DNA of 64,000 nt from Aquabacter spiritensis (GTDB lineage Bacteria > Pseudomonadota > Alphaproteobacteria > Rhizobiales > Xanthobacteraceae). The notes beneath the pieces are model-generated. The model saw only the letters and a program-made list of their open reading frames with translations. It did no database searches and had not been told where the DNA came from. The stretch spans positions 248,001 through 312,000 of the forward strand of contig NZ_SMAI01000005.1 of the NCBI RefSeq assembly GCF_004346185.1. The letters run 5' to 3'. Shown here piece by piece: positions 1 to 10,525 of the stretch (within the stretch, counting starts at the first letter, position 1; the number at the start of each line of letters is the position of its first letter). The position numbers and the translations under genes are program-made.

Positions 1-711
1 TACACTTTGCTGATCACGTCGGACGCGGTCGTGACCAATCCGGCGGTCTATAGCCCGCCGCCCTTCGACCCGACCAAGGACCTCGCCGCGATCACGGAAC
101 TCGGCACCACGCCCAATCTCATCACGCTGAAGCCGGATTCGCCGATCCGCAGCCTGTCGCAGCTGATCACGGAATCGAAGGCGCAGCCGGAAAAATACAC
201 CTATGGCAGCGGCGCCCAGGGCGCCTCGCCGCATCTGATGGTGGAGCGGCTGCAGAAGCTCGGCGGCTTCAAGCTGCTGCATGTGCCCTTCCCCGGTGCC
301 GGCCCGGCCACCCAGGCGGTGCTCGCCGGAACCACCGACATGAACACCGGCAGCTATTCCTCGACCCGCGGCCAGATCGCGAGCGGCCAATTGCGCGTGC
401 TGTTCCATGCCGGGGCGAAGCGCCTGCCGGATCTGCCGGACGTGCCCACCCTCGAGGAACTGGGCTTCCCGGGCTTCGTCGCCGAGACCTTCATGGCGAT
501 GTTCGCCCCCGCCGGCACCGATCCCGCCATCATCAAGAAGCTCTCCGACCAGGTGATCGCGATCCTGAACAAGCCGGAGGTGCGGGCCGGCATCGAGAAG
601 ACGGGCCTCACCGTCCATGCCGAAGGCCCTGCCGCGCTGACCGCGCGGGTGGCGAAGGAAGTCGTCATCTGGCGCGAGGTCGTGAAGGAAATCGGGTTGA
701 AGCTCAATTAG
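1..711 (+). CDS. TctC/Bug-family periplasmic solute-binding protein, 5' partial
   Basis: The gene is already open at base 1 and ends with TAG at 709-711, so only the C-terminal 236 residues are present. The family binds carboxylates and related solutes in the periplasm, classically for the TctAB permease. Visible family features are the segment LKPDSPIRSLSQLI, the loop YGSGAQGASPHLMVERL, the glycine-rich VPFPGAGPATQAVLAGTTD and the C-terminal DLPDVPTLEELGFPGF. No tctA or tctB gene lies downstream, so within this window it is an orphan receptor. A strong stem-loop follows the stop, which separates it from the ThDP-enzyme operon. The family assignment is solid; the ligand is unknown. Confidence 0.9.
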   Translation, partial: YTLLITSDAVVTNPAVYSPPPFDPTKDLAAITELGTTPNLITLKPDSPIRSLSQLITESKAQPEKYTYGSGAQGASPHLMVERLQKLGGFKLLHVPFPGAGPATQAVLAGTTDMNTGSYSSTRGQIASGQLRVLFHAGAKRLPDLPDVPTLEELGFPGFVAETFMAMFAPAGTDPAIIKKLSDQVIAILNKPEVRAGIEKTGLTVHAEGPAALTARVAKEVVIWREVVKEIGLKLN

Positions 712-720
712 ATTGGCGCC

Positions 721-756
721 GGGCCGGGGCGGAGAGACGACGTTCCGCCCCGGCCC
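721..756 (+). terminator. strong stem-loop after the TctC gene, likely intrinsic terminator
   Basis: A perfect 13-bp stem (GGGCCGGGGCGGA at 721-733 with its complement at 744-756) closes a 10-nt loop. It starts 9 nt after the stop codon. The bases that follow are only moderately T-rich (ctctattttat at 765-777), so it may terminate incompletely or mainly protect the mRNA 3' end. Confidence 0.7.
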
Positions 757-853
757 ATGTCGAACTCTCTATTTTATCATATTGCGGGATCGCATTTGAT
801 ATGGCTGAATACGGCCGCGGTTCCCCAGTCCCAGAACAAGGAAATCAGGTGCC

Positions 854-2650
854 ATGGCGCGGATGAAGGGTGCCGAGATCATCACAGAATACCTCATTGC
901 CAATGACATTCCCTATGTTTTCGGGATTTGCGGCCATGGCAATGTCGGCATGCTGGACGTGCTTTACGAAGCGCGGGACCGCATCACGCTGGTCTCGCCG
1001 CGGCACGAGCAGGTCGCTGCGCACATGGCGGACGCCTATTTCCGGGTGAAGCACCAGCCGGTCGCGACCCTCACCTCGTGCGGCCCGGGTTCGGCGAACA
1101 TCGTCATGCCGCTCGCCTGCGCGCTGACGGATTCCTCCGCCATCCTCGCGATCACGGCCAATGTGCCGACCTCGCAATTCAACCGCTCGCCGTTCCAGGA
1201 GATCAACCGCCATTATCAGGCGGATTTCGTGAACGTGCTGCGCCCGGTGGTGAAGCGCGCCTACCAGCCGACCCGCGTCGACATGCTGCCGCTGGCGCTG
1301 CGCCAGGCGACCACGACGATGCTCTCCGGGCGGCCGGGGCCGGTCAATCTCGACATCCCCTTCAACGTCTTCCAGGAGGAAGACGACGTCGAGATGCCGC
1401 CGCCGGCGCCGCGCCATCTCGCGGTGCGCTCCGGCGCCGCGCCGGAGGAGATTGCCCGCGTCGCCCGCCTGCTCGCCGGCGCACAGCGCCCGGCTTTCTT
1501 CATCGGCCATGGCGTGGCGCTGTCGGAGGCCGGCGCCGAGATCACCGAGGCCGCCCACACGCTCGGCGTCCCGGTCATCTCCTCGCCCAACGGCTTCGGC
1601 TGCATCGACATGACCGACCCGATGTCGCTCGGCTTCATCGGCCGGAACGGCGCCTATGCCGCCAATCAGGCCGGCCGCCACGCCGATCTGGTGATCGCGG
1701 TCGGCGCGCGCTTCGACGACCGCTCCGCCTCCTCCTGGATCCCCGGCTATTCCTGGAACTTCCCGCACACCAAGCTGGTGCATGTCGACGTCGATCCCGA
1801 CGAGATCGGCCGCAATTATCCCCCGGATGTCGGCATCATCGCCGATGCCCGCACCTTCCTGCGCCAATTGCTCGACGCGATGAAGGACGTGCCCGGCCAG
1901 CGCGAGGCGCGCCGGCCCTGGCTCGCGGAGATCGCCGTCTGGGCGCAGCAATGGGAAGACCATATCCGGCCGAACTTCTCGCTGCACGCGACCCCGATCC
2001 GCCCCGAGCGGATCGTCGCCGATTGCGAGGCGGTGCTGCCGCCGAACGCCATCATCGCCTGCGACGTCGGCGTGAACCACAATTGGTTCATGCAGTTCTG
2101 GAAGGCCCGTCAGCCCCGGACCATCCTGAATTCCTGGGGCTTTTCGGGCATGGGCTTCGGCGCCGCCGGAGCGCTCGGCGCCAAGCTCGCCGCGCCCGAC
2201 CGGCCGGTGATCGCGGTCGCCGGCGACGGCTGCTTCACCATGGTGCCGCACGTTCTGTGCACCGCGGTGGAATACAACATCCCGGTCGTCTGGGTGATCT
2301 GGAACAATTTCGCCTGGGCCTCGATCCGCGACATCCAGATGGGCATGTTCGGCGGCCGCGAGCACGGCACCGCCTTCTATCACGGCGACAACAAGACGCC
2401 CTACAATCCGGACTTCGCCGCCTGGGCCCGCGCCTGCGGCGTCGAGGGCATCACCGTCACGCGGTCGCAGGATTTCAAGGCGGCGCTCGCCCATGCGGTG
2501 GCGCTGAACAAGCCGGTCCTGCTCGACGTGCATGTCGATGCCGAGGTGCGGCCGCCGGCCACCGGCACCTGGCATCTGCCGCCCACCCCGTTCCGCGAAC
2601 CGGCCTTCGGCGCCCCCTGGACGCCGGACGCCCGCGTGCCCGCCAAATGA
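854..2650 (+). CDS. thiamine-diphosphate-dependent enzyme, acetolactate synthase/decarboxylase-like
   Basis: A 598-residue protein with the three-domain POX/ALS fold. The N-terminal PYR domain carries the ThDP-activating glutamate in SPRHEQVAAHMADAY (near residue 54). The central domain includes GARFDDRSA. The C-terminal PP domain has the ThDP/Mg motif starting AGDGCFTM (near residue 456) and ending in NN. No small regulatory ALS subunit is adjacent, and the neighbours (cupin, ABC importer, aldehyde dehydrogenase, SDR) point to a catabolic 2-oxoacid decarboxylase or carboligase rather than a biosynthetic acetolactate synthase. That is an inference from context. The ATG at 854 follows a purine-rich AAGGAAATCAGG. 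Reaction and substrate are unknown. Confidence 0.85.
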   Translation: MARMKGAEIITEYLIANDIPYVFGICGHGNVGMLDVLYEARDRITLVSPRHEQVAAHMADAYFRVKHQPVATLTSCGPGSANIVMPLACALTDSSAILAITANVPTSQFNRSPFQEINRHYQADFVNVLRPVVKRAYQPTRVDMLPLALRQATTTMLSGRPGPVNLDIPFNVFQEEDDVEMPPPAPRHLAVRSGAAPEEIARVARLLAGAQRPAFFIGHGVALSEAGAEITEAAHTLGVPVISSPNGFGCIDMTDPMSLGFIGRNGAYAANQAGRHADLVIAVGARFDDRSASSWIPGYSWNFPHTKLVHVDVDPDEIGRNYPPDVGIIADARTFLRQLLDAMKDVPGQREARRPWLAEIAVWAQQWEDHIRPNFSLHATPIRPERIVADCEAVLPPNAIIACDVGVNHNWFMQFWKARQPRTILNSWGFSGMGFGAAGALGAKLAAPDRPVIAVAGDGCFTMVPHVLCTAVEYNIPVVWVIWNNFAWASIRDIQMGMFGGREHGTAFYHGDNKTPYNPDFAAWARACGVEGITVTRSQDFKAALAHAVALNKPVLLDVHVDAEVRPPATGTWHLPPTPFREPAFGAPWTPDARVPAK

Positions 2651-2690
2651 AGCGGGCCGCACAAACATCAGACGTCAGGGAGACGCGCGC

Positions 2691-3062
2691 ATGATCGAGG
2701 GCAAAGGCGGCTGGTCCATCCGCAACATCGCGGAAGTGCCGTGGCTCGAATTCCCCAACCATTTCGGCGGCGCCTTGTCGAAGCCGCTGGTCCAGCCCGG
2801 CACGGCGCCGACCCGGCTGCTCGACTATCGCATCTCGATGTACCAGCCGATGGCCCATGTCGCGGTGCACAGCCACAAGGTCCAGGAGCAGGTCTATCAC
2901 GTGCTGGAAGGCGAAGGCCTGATGGAGATCGACGGTCAATCCTACGTGGTGCGCAAGCACGACGTGATCTTCCTGCCGCCGGGCGTGACCCACAACATCG
3001 CCAATAGCGGGCTCACCGACCTCGTCTTTTTGGTCGTGACCACCCCCGCGAGCGACGAATAG
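2691..3062 (+). CDS. small single-domain cupin protein
   Basis: A 123-residue protein with one cupin beta-barrel. The first cupin motif is recognisable as HSHKVQEQVYHVLEGEG, giving the His-x-His...Glu metal set, and the second is PPGVTHNIAN with the fourth ligand His. Such proteins are metal-dependent dioxygenases, isomerases or ligand sensors. It sits 40 nt after the ThDP enzyme and before the ABC receptor gene, in the same direction, so it probably acts on the same compound. The ATG at 2691 is chosen because CAGGGAGA (2676-2683) lies at ribosome-binding distance; the frame is open further upstream but would overlap the preceding gene. Confidence 0.85.
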   Translation: MIEGKGGWSIRNIAEVPWLEFPNHFGGALSKPLVQPGTAPTRLLDYRISMYQPMAHVAVHSHKVQEQVYHVLEGEGLMEIDGQSYVVRKHDVIFLPPGVTHNIANSGLTDLVFLVVTTPASDE

Positions 3063-3124
3063 GGCGCGCCGCGACGCGCCCGCATCGGTTGAGAGCAACG
3101 AAAGACGGCCGGAAAGAGCCGTCT
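3062..3124 (+). other. two consecutive stem-loops upstream of the ABC receptor gene
   Basis: The first stem is GGGCGCG at 3062-3068 pairing with CGCGCCC at 3075-3081 (6-nt loop). The second is AGACGGC at 3103-3109 pairing with GCCGTCT at 3118-3124 (8-nt loop). Neither has a T-run after it. A strong GGAGGAA ribosome site follows at 3130-3136. They could be a processing or stabilising element that sets the level of the receptor mRNA; this role is an inference. Confidence 0.5.
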
Positions 3125-3141
3125 CACCTGGAGGAAACAGC

Positions 3142-4401
3142 ATGACGGATCGCAAATCGACCGGCGGCGCCCTCGACCGGCGCACGACGTTGAAACTCGG
3201 TGCCGCGGGCCTCGGCGCCGCGGCCTTCGGCTTCCCGGCCATCGTCCGGGCGCAGACCGACGCCATCCGCATCGGCCATCTCACGCCGATGACCGGCTTT
3301 CTCGGAGCGCTCGGCGGCTATGCCGTGCTCGGCATCAAGATGGCCGAGGAGGAGATCAACCAGGCGGGCGGCGTGATGGGCCGGCCGATCCAGGTGATTT
3401 CCGAGGATTCGATCAATCCCGACACCGCCGCCACCAAGGCCCAGCGCATGCTGGACCGCGACGGCGCGGCCTTCCTCATGGGCGAGATTTCCTCGGCCTC
3501 CGCGCTCGCCATCTCGCAGGTCGCGGCGCGCAACAAGCGCCTGTTCCTGTCGATCGGCGCGCGCTCCGACACGCTGCGCGGCAAGAGCTGCAACAAATAC
3601 ATGTTCTGCGTCGACATCCCGAACACGGTGATGGTCAATGCCGTGGGCAGCGCGCTGCTGCGCGACAACATGGTGAAGGGCAAGCGCTTCGTCACCCTCA
3701 CCGCCGATTACGTGTTCGGCCACGATCTGCTGCGCGCCGCCAAGGCGTTCTTCGCCGCGCATGGCGGAAACCTCGTCGGCGACGAGCTGGTCGCGACCGA
3801 CGTCACCGATTTCAGCCCCTATCTCCTGAAGATCCGCCAGGCCCGGCCGGACGTGGTGTGCTCCAACCTCGCCGGCAATCAGGTCACCAACCTCATCAAG
3901 CAATATGCCGAATTCGGCCTGCCCTATCCGATCGTCGGCTTCAACCTGAACACCGCGGACGCCTGGGCGGCGGGCGAGGGCAATCTCTCGGGCACCTGGC
4001 CGACCGTCTGGTATCACACCCTCGACACACCGGGCTCCAAGGCCTTCGTCGAGAAGTTCGTCAAGAAGAACGGCAAGCCGCCGGAGAACCATGCCTGGAT
4101 CCAGTACATCTCGCTGAAGCTCATGGCGGAGGCGATGAACGCGGCCAAGTCGACCGACAGCGAGACCCTCGGCGCCTATCTGGAAAAGGGAACGCAGTTC
4201 GACATCCTCAAGGCCCGCAAGGCCTATTTCCGCGCCTGGGACCACCAGCTCATCCAGGAGGCCTATCCCTTCACGGTGAAGCCCAAGGCGCAGATCAAGG
4301 ACAAGTGGGACATGCTCCAGCTCGGCGCGGCGGTGCCCAATCCCGACCAGCCGCTGGAGAGCATCTACCCGACGCGCGAGCAGAATCCCTGCAGCCTCTA
4401 A
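3142..4401 (+). CDS. Liv-type ABC transporter substrate-binding protein, Tat-exported
   Basis: A 419-residue periplasmic receptor of the branched-chain amino acid/amide (HAAT) type. The N-terminus has a twin-arginine signal (DRRTTLKLG, Arg13-Arg14) followed by a hydrophobic AAGLGAAAFGFPAIV and a likely cleavage after VRAQ near residue 38. The mature start IRIGHLTPMTGFLGALG is typical of Peripla_BP_6 proteins, as is EDSINPDTAATKAQRMLDRD. A strong Shine-Dalgarno (GGAGGAA) precedes the ATG. It is encoded with LivH and a fused LivM-LivG-LivF, so the importer is complete. Liv-type receptors bind many amino acids, amides and aromatic acids, so the ligand cannot be read from sequence; the flanking enzymes suggest an organic acid. 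Confidence 0.92.
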   Translation: MTDRKSTGGALDRRTTLKLGAAGLGAAAFGFPAIVRAQTDAIRIGHLTPMTGFLGALGGYAVLGIKMAEEEINQAGGVMGRPIQVISEDSINPDTAATKAQRMLDRDGAAFLMGEISSASALAISQVAARNKRLFLSIGARSDTLRGKSCNKYMFCVDIPNTVMVNAVGSALLRDNMVKGKRFVTLTADYVFGHDLLRAAKAFFAAHGGNLVGDELVATDVTDFSPYLLKIRQARPDVVCSNLAGNQVTNLIKQYAEFGLPYPIVGFNLNTADAWAAGEGNLSGTWPTVWYHTLDTPGSKAFVEKFVKKNGKPPENHAWIQYISLKLMAEAMNAAKSTDSETLGAYLEKGTQFDILKARKAYFRAWDHQLIQEAYPFTVKPKAQIKDKWDMLQLGAAVPNPDQPLESIYPTREQNPCSL

Positions 4402-4407
4402 TGGCGC

Positions 4408-4431
4408 GGCGGCGGGCGCCGGCCCGCCGCC
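4408..4431 (+). other. GC-rich stem-loop between receptor and permease genes
   Basis: A perfect 10-bp stem (4408-4417 with 4422-4431) closes the tetraloop GCCG, starting 7 nt after the receptor stop codon. There is no T-run. Such intercistronic stem-loops often keep receptor mRNA more abundant than the downstream permease part. Confidence 0.55.
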
Positions 4432-4452
4432 CGCTCGGGACCGGATGCGGCC

Positions 4453-5324
4453 ATGGAATTCGTCTTCCTGCTCGAACAGGTGGTCAACGGGCTGGTGCTC
4501 GGCGGCTATTACCTGCTGATCGCCCTCGGCCTGTCGCTGATCTTCAGCGTCGGCGGGGTGGTCAATCTCGCCCACGGCGCCTTCTATGCGCTCGGCGCCT
4601 ATGCCGCGCTGGAAATCCGCGCGCGGCTCGGCTTCGCGCCGGCGGTGATCCTCTCGCCGGTCGCGGTCGGCGTGCTCGGCATCGCCTTCGAGCGCCTGCT
4701 GCTGCGCCGCTTCTACCGCGCCGATCCGATCCTCAGCCTGCTGGTCACCTTCGGCCTCGCCATGGTGGCCGAGCAGGCGATCCGCATGATCTGGGGCGCG
4801 GCGCCTTTGCCGGTCGCGATCCCCGCCGCGCTGAAAGGCCCGGTCATGGTCGGCGACTTCCTGTTCTCCCGCTACCGGCTCCTCCTGCTCGCGATCGTGG
4901 TCGCGGTCCTGGCGGGGATCTGGTTCCTGCTCAACCGCACCGCTTTCGGCAGCGTGGTGCGGGCCGGGGTGCAGAAGCCCGACATGGTGGCGGCGCTCGG
5001 CATCCGCCTGCAGCCCTACATGACCGCGATCGTCGTGCTCGGCGTCGGCATGGCCGCGCTCGGCGGCGCCCTGTTCGCCCCGATCACGACCGTGCATCCC
5101 GCGATGGGCGCCGAGATCATGACGGTCGCCTTCGTCGTGGTGGTGATCGGCGGCCTCGGCAGCTTCTGGGGCGTGGTGCTGGCCGCGGTCCTGGTCGGCG
5201 TGGTGCGCGGGCTCACCATCCATTTCCTGCCCGCCGCGGGCGAAGCCTCCATGTATGTCCTGATGTTCCTGGTCCTGCTGCTGCGGCCGCGCGGCCTGCT
5301 CGGCGAACGCATCGAGAAGTTCGA

Positions 5325-5328
<4 letters not shown>
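4453..5328 (+). CDS. livH: LivH-type inner-membrane permease
   Basis: A 291-residue, almost wholly hydrophobic protein of the LivH permease family. It begins MEFVFLLEQVVNGLVLGGYYLLIALGL and contains the family stretch VGGVVNLAHGAFYALGAY near residues 34-51 and the cytoplasmic-loop EAA-like segment VRAGVQKPDMVAALGI near residues 170-185. It forms a heterodimeric channel with LivM. Its TGA overlaps the ATG of the next gene (ATGA at 5325-5328), so the two are translationally coupled. The start follows a 51-nt gap after the receptor gene. Confidence 0.9.
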
Positions 5329-7849
<2,521 letters not shown>

Positions 7850-7859
<10 letters not shown>

Positions 7860-9283
7860 CCGTGCGCGCGGATGCGCTGCTGATCGAAGGGACCTGGACC
7901 AGGGGTGAAAGCGAGCCCATCACCGTCCTGGACAAATACCATCTGACGCCGGTGGGCACGTTTGCCAGCGCGAGCGCGGAGCAGGCGACGCGCCTGATCG
8001 CGGCGGCCGACGCCGCCTTCCGGCAAAGCACGCAGACCCCCTATGACCGGGGGGCGGTGCTGGACCGAGCCGCCGCTTTGGTGGAGGCGCGCGCCGCGGA
8101 CTTCGTCGCCGCCATGCAGGCCGAAGCGGGCTTCACCCGGAGCGACGCGGCGGGCGAGGTCGCGCGGTGCGTCCAGACGCTGAAGCTCTCGGCGGAGGAG
8201 GCGCGGCGCCTCGCCGGCGAGGTGGTGCCGATCGCCGGCGCCCCGCGCCAGGCCGGCCGCTTCGCCTTCACGCTGCGGGTGCCGCTCGGCGTCGTCCTCG
8301 CCATCACGCCGTTCAATTCGCCGTTGAACACGGTCGCGCACAAAGTGGGACCGGCGCTCGCGGCCGGCAATGCGGTGGTGCTCAAGCCGGCGAGCGCCAC
8401 GCCGCTGTCCGCCATCCTGCTCTGCGAGGCGCTGGTGGCGGCGGGCGTCCCGGCCGGCATGCTCTCATTGGTGCACAGCAAAGGCAGCGTCACCGCGGGC
8501 CTGCTCGACGACCCGCGCGTGCGCTTCTTCGCCTTCACCGGCAGCACCGAGGTCGGCCGCACGATCCAGCGGGCGGCCGGCCTGCGTCGCACCCAGATGG
8601 AACTCGGCTCGATCGCCTTCACCATCCTGTGCGACGATGCCGACCTCGCCAAGGCGCTGCCGAAGGTCGCGGGCGCCGGCTATCGCAAGGCCGGGCAGGT
8701 CTGCACCTCGGTGCAGATGCTTCTGGTGCACCGGAGCATCGCCGACGCGGTCGAGCGCCGGCTCGCGCCGCTGGTCGCGGCCCTGGTGGCGGGCGACCCG
8801 CACGATCCGGCGACCGAGGTCGGTCCGGTGATCAGCCTGAAGGAGGCCGAGCGGATCGACGCCTGGATCGCGGAGGCGTTGGCGCGCGGCGCGCGCCGGC
8901 TGGTCGGCGGGGCGCGCCGCGGGGCGCTGGTTCCGCCGACGCTGCTCGCCGGCATCGACACCGAGATGCGGGTCGGCTGCTGCGAGATTTTCGGCCCGGT
9001 CGTGTGCGTGCTGCCCTTCGACACGCTGGACGAGGCGATCGCGCGGGTGAACGCGACGCCCTACGGCCTCGCCTCCGGCATCTTCACGAACCGTCTGCTC
9101 GACGCGCTGAAGGCGGCCGAGCGGCTGGAGGTCGGTGGCGTGCACATCAACGAGACGTCCTCCTCCCGGGTGGATCTGATGCCCTATGGCGGCTCCAAGG
9201 AATCCGGCTTCGGCCGCGAGGGACCGCGCTACACGCTCCACGAAATGACCGAAGAACGGATCGTCACGATCGCGACCCAGTGA
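7850..9283 (+). CDS. NAD(P)-dependent aldehyde dehydrogenase family protein
   Basis: A 477-residue protein of ordinary ALDH length. The oxyanion/NAD region is ITPFNSPLNTVAHKVGPALAAG; the nucleotide loop is FTGSTEVGRTIQ; the general-base glutamate is in MELGSIAFTIL; the catalytic cysteine is in GYRKAGQVCTSVQ. It would oxidise an aldehyde made by the upstream ThDP enzyme, which is an inference from gene order. The GTG at 7850 is preferred because GGAG lies at 7841-7844; it overlaps the LivMGF stop by 10 nt, and a second GTG at 7856 is possible. The motif after the base is LGS instead of the common LGG, a deviation seen in some lactaldehyde/sulfolactaldehyde-type members. Confidence 0.88.
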
Positions 9284-9337
9284 GGCCGCGGCAAAGCTTG
9301 GGACCCGGTTCAGGGTCCGCAGAACGAGGATTTTGGT

Positions 9338-10045
9338 ATGGCTGAGAAGATTGCCCTGGTGTTCGGCGGCTCGCGCGGGATCGGCGCGGCCTGTGTGCGT
9401 GCGCTCGCCGCGGACGGCTTCGCCGTCGCTTATACCTATGTGAACGATGCCGGCGAGACCCCCGCCGGGGTGCGGGCCTATCGCGCCGATATCGGCGAAC
9501 CGGCGCAAGTCGCCGAAGCCTTCGCGGCGGTCGCGCGCGACCTCGGCGGCGCGCCCGACGTGGTGGTCGCCAATGCCGGCATCAATGTGCCGCCGGCGCC
9601 GCTGGCGCAGTTTCCGGCCGCCGCGTTCCGGCGGCTGGTCGAGGTCAATATCGTCGGCGCCTTCAACATCCTCGCCGAGGCGGCGCGGCAGGTGAAGGAT
9701 GGCGGCGCGATCATCGCCTTGACCACCTCGCTGGTGCGCCATGCCGCCCCCGGCATCGGGCCCTACAGCGCCACCAAGGCGGCGGTGGAATGCCTGGTGC
9801 GCTCGATGGCGAAGGAACTCGCCGGGCGCGGCGTGCGCGTCAACGGCGTCGCGCCGGGGCCGGTGGACACCGATCTGTTCCGCGCCGGAAAGAATGCGGA
9901 CGCGCTGAGCCGTTCGGCCGCCATGAGCCCGTTCAACCGGGTCGGCCGGCCCGAGGAAATCGGCGCGGTCGTCGCCTTCCTCGCCTCGGACAAGGCGTCC
10001 TGGGTGCACGGCCAGATCGTGCAGCCGAACGGCGGGCTGGTCTGA
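9338..10045 (+). CDS. short-chain dehydrogenase/reductase
   Basis: A 235-residue classical SDR. The Rossmann cofactor motif GGSRGIGAA lies near residue 9, the NAG motif is VVANAGINVP, the catalytic serine is in ALTTSLV, and the Tyr-x-x-x-Lys pair is in GPYSATKAA. The C-terminal ending WVHGQIVQPNGGLV fits the FabG-like branch. It is 54 nt after the aldehyde dehydrogenase in the same direction and closes the cluster, so it probably interconverts an alcohol/ketone pair of the same pathway. It is convergent with the small exported-protein gene 46 nt downstream. Confidence 0.88.
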   Translation: MAEKIALVFGGSRGIGAACVRALAADGFAVAYTYVNDAGETPAGVRAYRADIGEPAQVAEAFAAVARDLGGAPDVVVANAGINVPPAPLAQFPAAAFRRLVEVNIVGAFNILAEAARQVKDGGAIIALTTSLVRHAAPGIGPYSATKAAVECLVRSMAKELAGRGVRVNGVAPGPVDTDLFRAGKNADALSRSAAMSPFNRVGRPEEIGAVVAFLASDKASWVHGQIVQPNGGLV

Positions 10046-10091
10046 GACCCGCCCGACGCGGGCGCGCTCCGGCGCGCTGCGACGGTCCGCG

Positions 10092-10439
10092 CTATTTGCC
10101 TTCGAGCATGGCGCGGGCTTCGTTCACCGCCTTGAGGCAGGCGGCCTCATCGCCCGCGGCCTGGAAGTTCTGGGCCGCGTTCAAGGCGGCCGCCGGCCCC
10201 ACGGGCGGCGGCAAATTGCCGGTCGCAGCCGCCATCGAGGACGCGGTGGGCTGATGGTCGAGCTGCGCGCCGACGGTCTGCGGCGCAGTCGGGGGCGCCG
10301 GCTGCTTCGGCGTCACGGCATCGACGCGGGCCTGCAGCGCGACGATCTGTTCGAGGCACGAGGCCGCCAGGGCCGGCGTGCCGGCGAGCCCGGACGCGAG
10401 GGTGCCGGCGGCGAGGGCGAACAGGAACGACGTGCGCAT
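10092..10439 (-). CDS. small exported protein of unknown function
   Basis: A 115-residue protein starting at the ATG at 10439 with a clear Sec signal peptide: MRTSFLF, a hydrophobic alanine-rich core and an ALA-AS cleavage site near residue 26. The mature part is short, begins SCLEQIVALQARVDAV, has a Pro/Ala-rich middle and a C-terminal helix with a second cysteine (DEAACLKAVNEARAMLEGK). The two cysteines could form a disulfide in the periplasm. I do not recognise a family. It lies 86 nt downstream of the efflux permease gene in the same orientation and may be the last gene of that operon. Confidence 0.7.
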   Translation of the reverse strand: MRTSFLFALAAGTLASGLAGTPALAASCLEQIVALQARVDAVTPKQPAPPTAPQTVGAQLDHQPTASSMAAATGNLPPPVGPAAALNAAQNFQAAGDEAACLKAVNEARAMLEGK

Positions 10440-10525
10440 GCGGGCTCCGTGCTTTGGGAAGGGCCGTGCCGAAAATCGGCCGGAGTTTGCCGCCGGGGAC
10501 GGCCGAGGGCAAGGCCTCCGCCGCG

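Noticed and set aside
845-2668. Minus-strand open frame covering the ThDP enzyme gene
   Set aside because: Composition is dominated by Arg, Gly, Ala, His and Asp with no domain; the plus-strand frame has intact catalytic motifs.
3858-5324. Upstream extension of the LivMGF frame
   Set aside because: The frame stays open through the receptor and LivH genes but reads them out of register. The LivM similarity begins at the ATG at 5325, which overlaps the LivH stop.
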